Positions 48,059 through 57,244 of a stretch of 59,800 nucleotides of DNA are shown piece after piece. Position 1 is the stretch's first letter. Every line of letters begins with the position of its first letter. The translations under genes and the position numbers were made by a program. The notes beneath the pieces are model-generated. The model ran no database searches and was not told the DNA's origin. It saw only the letters and a list, made by a program, of their open reading frames with translations. This stretch comes from CF-13 sp035279665 (GTDB lineage Bacteria > Chloroflexota > Dormibacteria > CF-121): positions 1 through 59,800 of the forward strand of contig DATEHI010000119.1 in the NCBI GenBank assembly GCA_035279665.1, written 5' to 3'.

Positions 48059-50440
48059 ATGCAAACCGGCCCGCGACCGGCTGCGGCGCTTGCTGAAGGG
48101 CCCCTGAACGAGGACGAACTCAAGAAACTCCACGCCTACTGGCGGGCGGCCAATTATCTTTCCGTCGGCCAGATTTATCTGCTGAACAACCCGTTGTTAC
48201 GCGAGCCACTCGAGGTCAAACACATCAAACCGCGGCTGCTGGGCCACTGGGGGACCACACCGGGTCTGAATTTTCTCTACGCGCACATGAACCGGGTGAT
48301 CAAGGCACGGGACCTCGATGCGATCTTCATCTGCGGACCCGGGCACGGCGGACCGGGGATGGTCGCGAACGCCTATCTCGAGGGCACTTACAGCGAGGTC
48401 TATCCGGCGATCAGCCGCGATGCTGTCGGCTTGCAAAAACTCTTCCGACAGTTCTCATTCCCAGGCGGCATCCCCAGCCACGACGCGCCCGAGACGCCCG
48501 GATCGATCCACGAAGGTGGCGAGCTGGGGTATGCCCTTACCCACGCCTATGGCGCGGCCTTCGACAACCCGGACCTCAAGGTGTTCTGCGTGATCGGGGA
48601 CGGCGAAGCGGAGACCGGCCCGCTGGCGGCCAGCTGGCACTCGAACAAGTTTCTCGACCCGATCACCGATGGCGCCGTGCTACCGATCCTTCACTTGAAC
48701 GGCTGGAAGATCGCTAACCCAACGGTGCTCGCGCGAATCCCAGAGAGCGAGCTGCGTCAGTTGCTCGAAGGTTATGGCTACACGCCGTACATCCTCGCGG
48801 GGGATGACCCGATGGATATGCATCAGCGCATGGCGGCCTTGCTCGACCTGGTCCTGGATCAGATCGAAGAGATCCAGGGTGCGGCACGGACAAAGCGGAG
48901 GGCGACGCGTCCACCGTGGCCGATGATCGTGTTGCGCACGCCGAAGGGATGGACGGGTCCCAGGGTCGTGGATGACTTGCCCGTCGAGGGGACCTGGCGG
49001 TCGCACCAGGTCCCGGTCGACGACATGACAAAGCCAGAGCACCTTCGGATCCTGGATGAGTGGTTGCACAGCTACCACCCCGAGCAGCTGTTCGACCAAA
49101 ACGGAACCCTGGTGGCCGAGCTCGCGGCGCTGCCACCAACGGGCCCGCGCCGGATGAGCGCGAACCCGCATGCCAATGGCGGCGTGCTGACCCAGGAGCT
49201 GCGCTTGCCGGACTTCCGCGATTACGCGGTCAGTGTCGACAAGCCCGGGACGAGATTCGACGAGGCAACCAAGGTCCTGGGACAGTATCTCCGCGACGTC
49301 ATCGTGAAGAACCCGCGAAATTTCCGCTTGATGGGGCCGGATGAAACCGTGTCGAACCGCCTCAGCGCGGTCTTCGATGTGACGAACCGCGCCTGGCTGG
49401 CGCAGACGCTCCCGATCGATGACCACCTCGCGCCCGACGGCCGCGTCATGGAGGTGCTGAGTGAGCACCTCTGCCAGGGGTGGCTCGAGGGCTACCTGCT
49501 GACCGGCCGGCACGGTCTGTTCAACTGCTACGAGGCGTTCATCCATATCATCGACGCGATGTTCAACCAGCATGCGAAATGGCTCGAGGTGACGAACAAG
49601 ATTTCCTGGCGCCGGCCAATCCCGTCATTCAATTACCTGCTGTCTTCGCACGTCTGGCGCCAGGACCACAATGGGTTCACCCACCAGGATCCGGGATTCA
49701 TCGACGTCGTCCTCAACAAGAAGCCCGATGTCGTGCGGGTCTATCTGGCGCCTGACACCAACTGTCTCCTCTCGATCGCGGACCATTGCCTGAGCAGCAA
49801 GCAGTACGTCAACGTGATCGTGGCGGGCAAGCAGCGGTCGTTGAACTACCTGTCGATGGACGACGCGATCGTCCACTGCACCCGCGGGATCGGGATCTGG
49901 GACTGGGCCAGCAACGACACCGATGAACCCGATGTGGTGATGGCCTGCGCCGGCGACATCCCGACGCTGGAGACGCTGGCCGCGACCGACCTCATCCGCC
50001 GGCACTTGCCCAACCTGAAGGTCCGCGTCGTCAACGTGGTCGACCTGATGAAGCTCCAACCCGAAGCGGAGCATCCGCACGGCCTCTCCGACGCGGAGTT
50101 CGATGCGCTGTTTACCATCAGCAAGCCGGTGATCTTCGCGTATCACGGGTATCCATGGCTGATCCATCGCCTGACGTACCGGCGGAAGAACCACGTCAAC
50201 CTCCATGTGCGCGGATACAAAGAGGAGGGCACGACGACGACGCCCTTCGACATGGTGATGCTCAATGACCTGGACCGGTTCCACCTGGTGATCGACGTCA
50301 TCGACCGTGTCCCGGGACTCAGCGCGAGCGCCGGGCACGTCCGCCAGCACATGGTGGATGAGCGGCTCCGGCATCGCCAGTACACCCGGGACCGCGGGGA
50401 AGACGTGCCCGACGTGCGCGACTGGACCTGGCCCTACTGA
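48059..50440 (+). CDS. xfp: Xylulose-5-phosphate/fructose-6-phosphate phosphoketolase
   Basis: 793 aa, the standard length. This TPP enzyme cleaves Xu5P or F6P with phosphate into acetyl phosphate and G3P or E4P. Motifs: GHWGTTPGLNFLYAHMNR, ICGPGHGGPGMVANAYLEG, CVIGDGEAETGPLAASWHSN (TPP) and SSHVWRQDHNGFTHQDPG. GAGGGG lies just upstream of ATG 48059. Acetate kinase follows 46 bp downstream, so acetyl phosphate is turned into acetate and ATP: a complete two-step module. Confidence 0.96.
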   Translation: MQTGPRPAAALAEGPLNEDELKKLHAYWRAANYLSVGQIYLLNNPLLREPLEVKHIKPRLLGHWGTTPGLNFLYAHMNRVIKARDLDAIFICGPGHGGPGMVANAYLEGTYSEVYPAISRDAVGLQKLFRQFSFPGGIPSHDAPETPGSIHEGGELGYALTHAYGAAFDNPDLKVFCVIGDGEAETGPLAASWHSNKFLDPITDGAVLPILHLNGWKIANPTVLARIPESELRQLLEGYGYTPYILAGDDPMDMHQRMAALLDLVLDQIEEIQGAARTKRRATRPPWPMIVLRTPKGWTGPRVVDDLPVEGTWRSHQVPVDDMTKPEHLRILDEWLHSYHPEQLFDQNGTLVAELAALPPTGPRRMSANPHANGGVLTQELRLPDFRDYAVSVDKPGTRFDEATKVLGQYLRDVIVKNPRNFRLMGPDETVSNRLSAVFDVTNRAWLAQTLPIDDHLAPDGRVMEVLSEHLCQGWLEGYLLTGRHGLFNCYEAFIHIIDAMFNQHAKWLEVTNKISWRRPIPSFNYLLSSHVWRQDHNGFTHQDPGFIDVVLNKKPDVVRVYLAPDTNCLLSIADHCLSSKQYVNVIVAGKQRSLNYLSMDDAIVHCTRGIGIWDWASNDTDEPDVVMACAGDIPTLETLAATDLIRRHLPNLKVRVVNVVDLMKLQPEAEHPHGLSDAEFDALFTISKPVIFAYHGYPWLIHRLTYRRKNHVNLHVRGYKEEGTTTTPFDMVMLNDLDRFHLVIDVIDRVPGLSASAGHVRQHMVDERLRHRQYTRDRGEDVPDVRDWTWPY

Positions 50441-50454
50441 TCGCCCCCACCATG

Positions 50455-50475
50455 CCCTCCCACAGAGGGGGAGGG
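50455..50475. repeat. Intergenic hairpin repeat between xfp and ackA
   Basis: CCCTCCC...GGGAGGG arms of about 7 bp, same family as at 30093 and 45985, immediately ahead of the ackA ribosome-binding purines. It could set relative expression of the two genes. Confidence 0.5.
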
Positions 50476-50486
50476 AGCGGAGTCGC

Positions 50487-51596
50487 GTGCGCGTCCTCGT
50501 CCTGAATGTCGGCTCGAGCTCATTGAAGGGCAGCATCGTGGACACTGCCGATCTTGCCGCGATCGCGAAAGACGAGGTGTCCCTCGGGGCGGATGCGACC
50601 AAGCAGAAGGGGATCGAGCGGACGGTGCGGTCGCTTCTCGCGAGGCTGGAGATCGCGGGGGTCGAAGCGGTCGGGCACCGGGTGGTGCATGGCGGGACCA
50701 AGTTTCGCTCGGCGGTGCGGGTCGACGACCGGGTCCTGAAGGGCATCGAGGCGCTGGCCGACTTCGCACCGCTGCACAACCCGGTGGCCGCGGCCACCAT
50801 CCGTGCCGCGCGCGCGGCGTTGCCGAAGGTCCCGCAGGTCGCGGCTTTCGACACTGCCTTCCACGCGACGATCAGCGAGGAGCAGTTCCTCTATCCAGTG
50901 CCCTGGCGCTGGCATCGCGAGTACGGCATCCGGCGCTTCGGCTTCCATGGCCTGTCCGTCGAGTGGTCCACCCGGCGCGCGGCCGAGTTGCTCAGCCGGC
51001 CGGCGGCTCAGCTGGCGCTGGTGGTGGCGCACCTCGGCAGCGGCTGCTCGGTGACCGCCGTGCTCAACGGCCGGTCGGTCGCCACGTCGATGGGGCTGAC
51101 GCCGATGGAGGGCCTGATGATGGGCACGCGCTCGGGATCCATCGACCCCGGCATCCTTCTATACATGTTGCGGACGCGGCAGGCCGGCTGGCAGCAGCTC
51201 GAGGAGGCGCTCGACCATCGGTCAGGGCTGGTCGGCGTGTTTGGCCGGGCTGCCGGCATGCGCGAGCTCGAAAAGGCCGCCGGGGAGGGGAGCCAGCGCG
51301 CGCGGCTCGCCATCGACATGTTCGTCAGCCGCGCCGCCGCCGGTATCGCGGCGGTGGCCACAACCCTTGCCCGCGTCGACGCCCTGGTCTTCACGGGAGG
51401 CATCGGGGAGCACTCGGCCTCGGTTCGGTCGGCGATTGTCGGGCGGCTTTCGCCGCTCGGGACGACTCCGATCCCGGCTACGGATGTCCGAAACGACGCC
51501 GTCATCAGCCGACCGGGCGGCCCGGTCGCCATCCTACGAATCGAGGCGCGCGAAGATGCCGTGATCGCCCGGCAGACGGCGCAATTGCTCTCCTGA
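50487..51596 (+). CDS. ackA: Acetate kinase
   Basis: 369 aa from GTG 50487, shorter than typical AckA (about 400). RVLVLNVGSSSLKGSI opens the ASKHA fold, GHRVVHGGTKF and FDTAFHATI follow, and RRFGFHGLSVEW carries the conserved His. Several usually fixed residues differ: HLGSGCS for HLGNGAS, GTRSGSIDPGI for GTRSGDIDP, and GGIGEHSASVR for GGIGENS. It should still make acetate and ATP from acetyl phosphate made by the upstream phosphoketolase, but kinetics may be unusual. Convergent with pepN, 7 bp apart. Confidence 0.9.
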   Translation: MRVLVLNVGSSSLKGSIVDTADLAAIAKDEVSLGADATKQKGIERTVRSLLARLEIAGVEAVGHRVVHGGTKFRSAVRVDDRVLKGIEALADFAPLHNPVAAATIRAARAALPKVPQVAAFDTAFHATISEEQFLYPVPWRWHREYGIRRFGFHGLSVEWSTRRAAELLSRPAAQLALVVAHLGSGCSVTAVLNGRSVATSMGLTPMEGLMMGTRSGSIDPGILLYMLRTRQAGWQQLEEALDHRSGLVGVFGRAAGMRELEKAAGEGSQRARLAIDMFVSRAAAGIAAVATTLARVDALVFTGGIGEHSASVRSAIVGRLSPLGTTPIPATDVRNDAVISRPGGPVAILRIEAREDAVIARQTAQLLS

Positions 51597-51603
51597 AAGC
51601 TTT

Positions 51604-54135
51604 CTAGGTCGCGGCGTCGAGGGTCCGGGCGCGCATCGCGCGCTGCATGCTGTCCTTGGCCTCGAGCAGCACCCGGCGCACCGGTCCAGGGACGTTCTCA
51701 CGCGCCAGATACTGGTCGGTCACCTTGATGGTGTGGTCGTCGACGACCACCGACGGGAACATCATGCGGGCGAAGGCGAGGCCGATCTCGATGTCCCGTT
51801 CCTTCCAGACATTCCCCAGGGCCTGAAAGTAGCGGGAGGCGTAGGCCTCGAGCACGCGCCGTTGATCGAAGCGGTGAAAGCCGCGCATCATCGAGCGCAT
51901 CGTCGCCAGCGGCAGCGCAAGATCTTCCATCAGCGACGCCCAGACCTGCTCTTTCGCCTCCGGGGTGGGCCGCGCGGCGCGGGCTGCGGCCGCGTGGCGC
52001 TGCCCCTCGTCGGTCGGATCACGCTCGAGCTCGGCATCGATCAGGCCGTCATCCTTGCCCACGCCGGCGAGCGCAGTGACGATCGACCAGCGCAGGTCGG
52101 TATCGACCTTGAGTCCGGTGAAGACCTTGATACCGTCCAGCAAGCCGCGCACCACCGAGAGATGCTCTGGCGAGCGGGCCGCGTTGATGAAGGCATGCGC
52201 CCAGGCCAGCTGGAAATCGCTGCCCGCCGGGGCGCTGTCGAGCGCCCGCAGCGAGTGGTCCGCCAGGATCGTTAGCGCCTCGTCCTGATTCGCCGGATCG
52301 CCGTACACGAAGATGGCCGACGCGGCCTGCGCGAGGAGATCCTGGACAACGCCGATGTCGGTTTCGCCCCGGATGTTATTCAGGATCAGCGGGAGATAGC
52401 GCTTCGCGGGAATTTCGGCGTCGCGAAGCATGTCCCAGAGGGCCGCCCAGGTAATGGCCCGCGCCAGCGGGTCGGAGAGCTCGGCGAGGTGCTCCGTCGC
52501 CGTGGCCAGTGAGCGCTCGTCGAGCCGAATCTTCGCGTAGGTCAGGTCCAGGTCATTGACGAGCAACAGGTCGGCGAGGCGCTCGCCATCGAAGTCCTTT
52601 AGCGGGGTATTCTCCTCAGCGACGTCCAGCTCGACGCGCCGGCGCAGATGCAGCCCATCTTTCTTGCGGTCGTAGAGACCGACCGCGAGGCGATGCGGCC
52701 GAATGGTTGGAAATTCAGGCGGGGCCTCCTGCTGGATGGCGAGCGAACCGATCGTTTCGCTTTGCGAACTGGCCAGCGGCCGCAGCGTGTTGAGGCCGGC
52801 CGTCTCCAGCCAGAGCTTCGACCAGGCTTTCAGGTCGCGGCCGGACCCGGCCTCGATATCGGAGAGGAAGTCGGCGAGGCTCGCATTCGAATACTGGCGC
52901 TGCTTGATGTAGCGCTGCACCCCGCGAAGGAACGTGTCCTGGCTGACGTAGGCGACCAGCTGGCGCAGAACGCAGGCCCCCTTGTTGTAGGTGATGGCGT
53001 CGAAGTTCAGGTAGACGGACTCGATGTCCGGCACGTCGGCCGCGATGGGGTGCGTCGTTGGCAGCTGATCCTGACGGCGCGCGCCGGCCTTGTACTGGTT
53101 CGCGAATGTCACCCAGCCGTTCTTGAAGCGCGTCGCTTCGACCTGGGCGAGCACCGACATGAAGGTGGCGAAGCTCTCGTTCAGCCAGAGGTCATCCCAC
53201 CAGCGCATCGTGACCAGGTCGCCAAACCACATGTGGGCCATCTCATGGAGGATCGCGTTGGCGCGGTCCTCGCGGACAGCTTCCGTGACTTTGGAGCGAA
53301 ACAGCATGGACTCGTTGAACGTGACGCAGCCGATGTTCTCCATGGCGCCGGCGCTGAACTCCGGTACGAAGAGTTGATCGTATTTCTGGAATGGATAGGG
53401 GTACTTGTACGCCTCGGCGTAGAAATCGAGGCCCTGCTTGGTCACCGTGAAGATCTCTTCGGGATCGAGGTACTGTGCCAGCGACTGGCGGCAGAAGATG
53501 CCGAGGTCGATGTCACCGTGCCGATCGCGGACCCCGTGGTAGGGTCCGGCGACGATCGCGGTCAGGTAGGACGACATCTTTGGTGTTGCCCCGAACGTCC
53601 ATCGCTTGATGTTCTCTTTGCCCGCGACAGGTTGGGCCTGGCCCGGGTTATTCGAGACCACCACCCAGTCACTGGGGGCGAGCACCGTGAAGGTGAAGCT
53701 TGCCTTCAGGTCGGGCTGATCGAAGCAGGGGAACATCCGGTGCGCATCGAACGTCTCGAACTGGCTGTGGAGGTAGACCTTGTGGTCGACCGGGTCCTTG
53801 AAGCGGTTCAGTCCGGCACCGATGTTCTGGTATTCACAGGTTGCCAACACATGCAGCTCGTTCGCATCGCGAAGGTTGCTCAGCGTGATGCGCGCGCCGT
53901 TGAACGCTTCCTTGGGTACTTCTTCGCCGTTGAGCTCGCAACTGTCGACCGAAGGCACGAGGAAATCGATGAAGCTGTCGGCGCCCGGCTCCTGGCAAAG
54001 AAAGTGGATCGTGGCTTCGCAGGCAAACGTCTCGCTATCCCGGCTCAGGTCGAGAGAGATGTCGTAGAGGGGGGTCTGGATCAACTCGGCCCGCCGGCGG
54101 GCTTCATCCCGTGTCAGGTTGTTCCCGGGGTGCAT
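51604..54135 (-). CDS. pepN: Aminopeptidase N (M1 family)
   Basis: 843 aa. The substrate-recognition motif GAMENIGCVTFNE and the zinc site HEMAHMWFGDLVTMRWW...LNESFA (HExxH-18-E) are intact in residues 265-330, with the catalytic Tyr expected in NFDAITYNKGACVLRQL. The N-terminal beta saddle and the long C-terminal ERAP1-like helical domain are present. No signal peptide, so cytosolic peptide turnover is likely. ATG at 54135. Confidence 0.95.
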   Translation of the reverse strand: MHPGNNLTRDEARRRAELIQTPLYDISLDLSRDSETFACEATIHFLCQEPGADSFIDFLVPSVDSCELNGEEVPKEAFNGARITLSNLRDANELHVLATCEYQNIGAGLNRFKDPVDHKVYLHSQFETFDAHRMFPCFDQPDLKASFTFTVLAPSDWVVVSNNPGQAQPVAGKENIKRWTFGATPKMSSYLTAIVAGPYHGVRDRHGDIDLGIFCRQSLAQYLDPEEIFTVTKQGLDFYAEAYKYPYPFQKYDQLFVPEFSAGAMENIGCVTFNESMLFRSKVTEAVREDRANAILHEMAHMWFGDLVTMRWWDDLWLNESFATFMSVLAQVEATRFKNGWVTFANQYKAGARRQDQLPTTHPIAADVPDIESVYLNFDAITYNKGACVLRQLVAYVSQDTFLRGVQRYIKQRQYSNASLADFLSDIEAGSGRDLKAWSKLWLETAGLNTLRPLASSQSETIGSLAIQQEAPPEFPTIRPHRLAVGLYDRKKDGLHLRRRVELDVAEENTPLKDFDGERLADLLLVNDLDLTYAKIRLDERSLATATEHLAELSDPLARAITWAALWDMLRDAEIPAKRYLPLILNNIRGETDIGVVQDLLAQAASAIFVYGDPANQDEALTILADHSLRALDSAPAGSDFQLAWAHAFINAARSPEHLSVVRGLLDGIKVFTGLKVDTDLRWSIVTALAGVGKDDGLIDAELERDPTDEGQRHAAAARAARPTPEAKEQVWASLMEDLALPLATMRSMMRGFHRFDQRRVLEAYASRYFQALGNVWKERDIEIGLAFARMMFPSVVVDDHTIKVTDQYLARENVPGPVRRVLLEAKDSMQRAMRARTLDAAT

Positions 54136-54185
54136 CGCCTAGTAATGTAGCGGGTGCGCGGCCGGAGGCGGCGCCAATCGACCGT

Positions 54186-54992
54186 CTACTTGAGCAGCAG
54201 GCGCTCGAGCCGGGTTGCGGCGAGGGCGAGGGCCGCCGCACCAAGGACGACCAGGTATCCGATGTCGACCAGGATCGAGGGGCCGATCATGCCGGTCGTC
54301 AGGCTGCGGAGCAGGTCGACACCGTGGTAGAGGGGCGTCAACTGCACCACCACCTGCAGCGCCCCAGGGTAGACGGTGATCGGAAAGAACGTCGCCGAGA
54401 AGAGAAAGAGGGGAATCAGGACGGTCAGCACGAGGTCGAAGTCCTGCCAGGTACGGACGAAGGTCGACGCGGCCGTTCCCACCGCGGCGAAGGAGAAGCC
54501 GATCAGCATGGCGGCGGGTAGCGCGAGTAGCGCCCAGGGTGAGATCACCAGTCCGAGCGCGGCCATGACGACGATAAAGCCGAGGGCGTACAGTGTGCCG
54601 CGCATCAGCGCCCAGGCGATCTCACCGAGCGCGATGTCGGCGACGCCGAGCGGCGTGGCGAGCACCGCATCGTAGAGCTTGACGTACTTGAGCTTGTAAA
54701 AGAAATTGAACGCGGTCTCAAAGATCGCGCCGTTCATCGCGGAGGACGCCATCATCGCTGGGGCAACGAAGACCGCGTAGCGGAGCGGATGACCGTCGAC
54801 CACGACGCGGGCGCCCACGAGCGCGCCAACCCCGAAGCCGATCGCGAGCAAATAGAGCAGCGGCTCGATGAAGCCCGACAGGATCACCGGCCAGCCGCGC
54901 CGCTGCAGGATCAGGTTGCGCTCGACGAGATGCGCCGCGCGGTCCGGCGCGGGGAGCCGGACGGATCGCCGACGCGACAGAATCGCGATCAT
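54186..54992 (-). CDS. ABC-2 type permease (NodJ-like)
   Basis: 268 aa, six helices. LVERNLILQRRGWPVILSGFIEPLLYLLAIGFGVGALVG is the standard ABC-2 start. The motif KLKYVKLYDAVLATPLGVADIALGEIAWALMRG and a late PLYHGVDLLRSL mark the NodJ/DrrB class. ATG 54992 overlaps the preceding permease stop by 4 bp. It forms a heterodimeric exporter with the next gene and the ATPase at 55767. Confidence 0.9.
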   Translation of the reverse strand: MIAILSRRRSVRLPAPDRAAHLVERNLILQRRGWPVILSGFIEPLLYLLAIGFGVGALVGARVVVDGHPLRYAVFVAPAMMASSAMNGAIFETAFNFFYKLKYVKLYDAVLATPLGVADIALGEIAWALMRGTLYALGFIVVMAALGLVISPWALLALPAAMLIGFSFAAVGTAASTFVRTWQDFDLVLTVLIPLFLFSATFFPITVYPGALQVVVQLTPLYHGVDLLRSLTTGMIGPSILVDIGYLVVLGAAALALAATRLERLLLK

Positions 54993-55756
54993 TGGACGAG
55001 CCGCCGCTGCAGCGTGATGCGGGCGGCGACGATGCCGATCGCGGCGTACACCAGCAAGACCGCGACGTGAATGCCGGCGGAGGATGGCAGCACGCCGACC
55101 GAGAGGCCGCGCGTCAGGGCCACGCCGTGCGCGAGCGGCGTGAGCCACGCGATGGCCTGGACGAGTTGCGGCAGCTGGTGAATGGGGAAGAAGACGCCGC
55201 CCAATAGAAAGAGCGGCGTGATCACGAGCCGGCCGATCAGGGCAAAACTCGTGTCCGTACGACGGGTCGCCGTATAGGCGAAGATCGGCGCGCCAAACGC
55301 CAGGCCGGTGAGGACCGCAACGATGATCGCCACCAACCCAAGCCCGGAATGGATCGTGCCGAAGAGCAGCATGACGAGAAAGAACGCGAAGGCTCCGAGC
55401 CCAAGCCGAAAGGCGAGCCAGCCGAATTCGCCGGCCAACACATCGAGCACCCTGATCGGCGTCGCCAGCATCCCTTCATAGGTGCGTTCCCACTGGATGC
55501 GCGCCATGATCGGATAGGTCGTTTCGACAAACGCCGATTGCATCGCGGTGGCCGCCAGCAGGCCGGGGGCGAGAAACGCCAGGTAGGAGAGGCCGTCGAC
55601 CGTTCGCACCGGACCCCGCGAGATCAGGCTGCCAAGCCCGAACCCCATCGCGGCCAAGAAGAGGATGGGCGAGACGAACGACATGAAGACGGAGCCTTTC
55701 CAGGTGCGCCGGTAAACGATCAGGTTGTGCTCGAGGACGCGCAGTGCGCCGGTCAT
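54989..55756 (-). CDS. ABC-2 type permease (NodJ-like)
   Basis: 255 aa, paralogous to its downstream partner: LEHNLIVYRRTWKGSVFMSFVSPILFLAAMGFGLGSLI, MARIQWERTYEGMLATPIRVLDVLAGEFGWLAFR and TPLAHGVALTRGL line up with the same motifs. Two different permease subunits plus one ATPase is the common arrangement for daunorubicin/lipo-oligosaccharide exporters. The substrate is unknown. Confidence 0.9.
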   Translation of the reverse strand: MTGALRVLEHNLIVYRRTWKGSVFMSFVSPILFLAAMGFGLGSLISRGPVRTVDGLSYLAFLAPGLLAATAMQSAFVETTYPIMARIQWERTYEGMLATPIRVLDVLAGEFGWLAFRLGLGAFAFFLVMLLFGTIHSGLGLVAIIVAVLTGLAFGAPIFAYTATRRTDTSFALIGRLVITPLFLLGGVFFPIHQLPQLVQAIAWLTPLAHGVALTRGLSVGVLPSSAGIHVAVLLVYAAIGIVAARITLQRRLVQ

Positions 55757-55766
55757 CGCGAGCGCA

Positions 55767-56708
55767 TCACTCGATCAGGCTCCGGCCGGTCAGGCGGAGG
55801 AAGACGTCCTCGAGCGTGCTGCGGCGGACCAGGATGGACTCCGGCCGAAGCCCGCGGCTATGGACCGCTGTGGCCGCAGTATCGCCGTCGTTGGTGTAGA
55901 GCAACACGCGATCGGGCAGCGCCTCGATGCGCTCCGCGAGGCCCTCGAGCTCCTCGAGTGGGGGCGTGGCATCGATCGGAAAGCGAAGTTCGACCACTTC
56001 GCGCGTGGAATACTGGTCGATCAGGCTGCGCGGCGATCCGAAGGCGACGATCTTCGCCTTGTCCATGACGACCAGGCGATCACAGAGTTGCTCCGCCTCA
56101 TCCATGTAGTGAGTCGTAAGCACGATGGTTACGCCCTGCTGCTTGAGACGGTAGAGACGATCCCAGACCAGATGGCGCGCCTGCGGGTCGAGGCCGGTGG
56201 TGGGCTCGTCGAGCAGGAGCAACTCAGGCTCGTTGACGAGCGCACGGGCAATCGTTAGCCGCCGTTTCATCCCGCCCGAAAGAAACTCCACGCGATCCCG
56301 GGCTCGGTCTCTGAGCTGAACGAAATCGAGGAGTTGCTCGGCTCGGCGCCGAGCCTCGTCGCGGGCGACCCCAAAGTAGCGCGCGTAGGTGAACAGATTT
56401 TCATCGACGAGCAACTCTGTGTCGAGCGTATCGGACTGCGGGACGACGCCCAGCCGCGCGCGGATTCGCGAACCATCCCGGACCGGGTCCTTGCCAAGCA
56501 CACGCAAGGTGCCGCCCGACGCCGTCGAGACGCACCCGATCATGCGCATGGTCGACGTTTTACCGGCGCCGTTCGGGCCGAGGAAGCCGAAGGCCTCGCC
56601 GCGCTCGACATCGAAGTCGATCGCGTCAACGGCGACGAGGTTGGTGAACCGCTTTGTTAGGCCACGGGCATGGATAAGCGCGTCTGCAGGGGTTGCTGAT
56701 GTGGCCAT
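55767..56708 (-). CDS. ABC transporter ATP-binding protein, NodI/DrrA type
   Basis: 313 aa. Walker A GPNGAGKTSTMRMIG, signature LSGGMKRRLTIARAL, Walker B LLLLDEPTTGLDPQARHLVW, H-loop LTTHYMDEAEQLCDRL, and the C-terminal DUF4162-like domain. Its first 52 bp overlap the end of ogt in another frame, an unusually long overlap. The start ATG at 56708 gives MATSATPADALIHARGLTKRF; a later start would remove the beginning of the fold, so the overlap appears real. Confidence 0.93.
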   Translation of the reverse strand: MATSATPADALIHARGLTKRFTNLVAVDAIDFDVERGEAFGFLGPNGAGKTSTMRMIGCVSTASGGTLRVLGKDPVRDGSRIRARLGVVPQSDTLDTELLVDENLFTYARYFGVARDEARRRAEQLLDFVQLRDRARDRVEFLSGGMKRRLTIARALVNEPELLLLDEPTTGLDPQARHLVWDRLYRLKQQGVTIVLTTHYMDEAEQLCDRLVVMDKAKIVAFGSPRSLIDQYSTREVVELRFPIDATPPLEELEGLAERIEALPDRVLLYTNDGDTAATAVHSRGLRPESILVRRSTLEDVFLRLTGRSLIE

Positions 56709-57235
56709 TCGGGCGTCGAAACGATACTAGATGCGAGGACGCTCGCTTCATGGTCGAGGAGCCACTGCTTGGTGGGTAGCCCGCCACCGAATCCGGTCAG
56801 AGATCCGTCGGCTCCGATGACACGATGGCAGGGGAGGACGATGCAGACCGGATTCGCACCGTTGGCGGCGCCGAGGGCGCGCGCGGCCTTCGGGATGCCG
56901 AGCGCCGCCGCCTGCTGGCCATAGGTGGTCGTGGTGCCAAACGGGATACGAGCCAACGACCGCCAGGCGGCGAGCTGGAAGCGGGTCCCCTGCAGGTCGA
57001 GTGGGATCTCGAACGTTGTGCGCGATCCGGCAAAGTACTCATCGAGCTGGGCTGCCGTTCGCGTGAGGATCGGATGGTCGAGCGTGCGGCGCGGTATGGG
57101 ATGAATGCCGGCGCGCGCCGGCGATAGCCGGGGCCAGAGGATCGCCCTGAGGCCCTGGTCAGACGCGACGAGCGTGAGCGCGCCGACGGGTGTGGGGTGC
57201 GTCGTGCTGTGCAACAGGGGTTTGGTTTGCATCAT
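56657..57235 (-). CDS. ogt: Methylated-DNA-protein-cysteine methyltransferase
   Basis: 192 aa. The acceptor Cys lies in IVLPCHRVIGADGSLTGFGGGL. RIPFGTTTTYGQQAAALGIPKAARALGAANGANP is the helix-turn-helix that flips O6-methylguanine. It repairs O6-alkylguanine by suicidal transfer. The last 17 residues (after LDHEAS) are poorly conserved and lie in the overlap with the ABC ATPase gene. It follows the ada-alkA fusion gene on the same strand, 9 bp apart, so the two repair genes form a unit. Confidence 0.94.
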   Translation of the reverse strand: MMQTKPLLHSTTHPTPVGALTLVASDQGLRAILWPRLSPARAGIHPIPRRTLDHPILTRTAAQLDEYFAGSRTTFEIPLDLQGTRFQLAAWRSLARIPFGTTTTYGQQAAALGIPKAARALGAANGANPVCIVLPCHRVIGADGSLTGFGGGLPTKQWLLDHEASVLASSIVSTPEWPHQQPLQTRLSMPVA

Positions 57236-57244
57236 GAGGTCTCC

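Noticed and set aside
48680..50854. Long - strand ORFs opposite phosphoketolase and acetate kinase
   Set aside because: Shadow ORFs in high-GC sequence; the + strand reading is a full phosphoketolase and acetate kinase.
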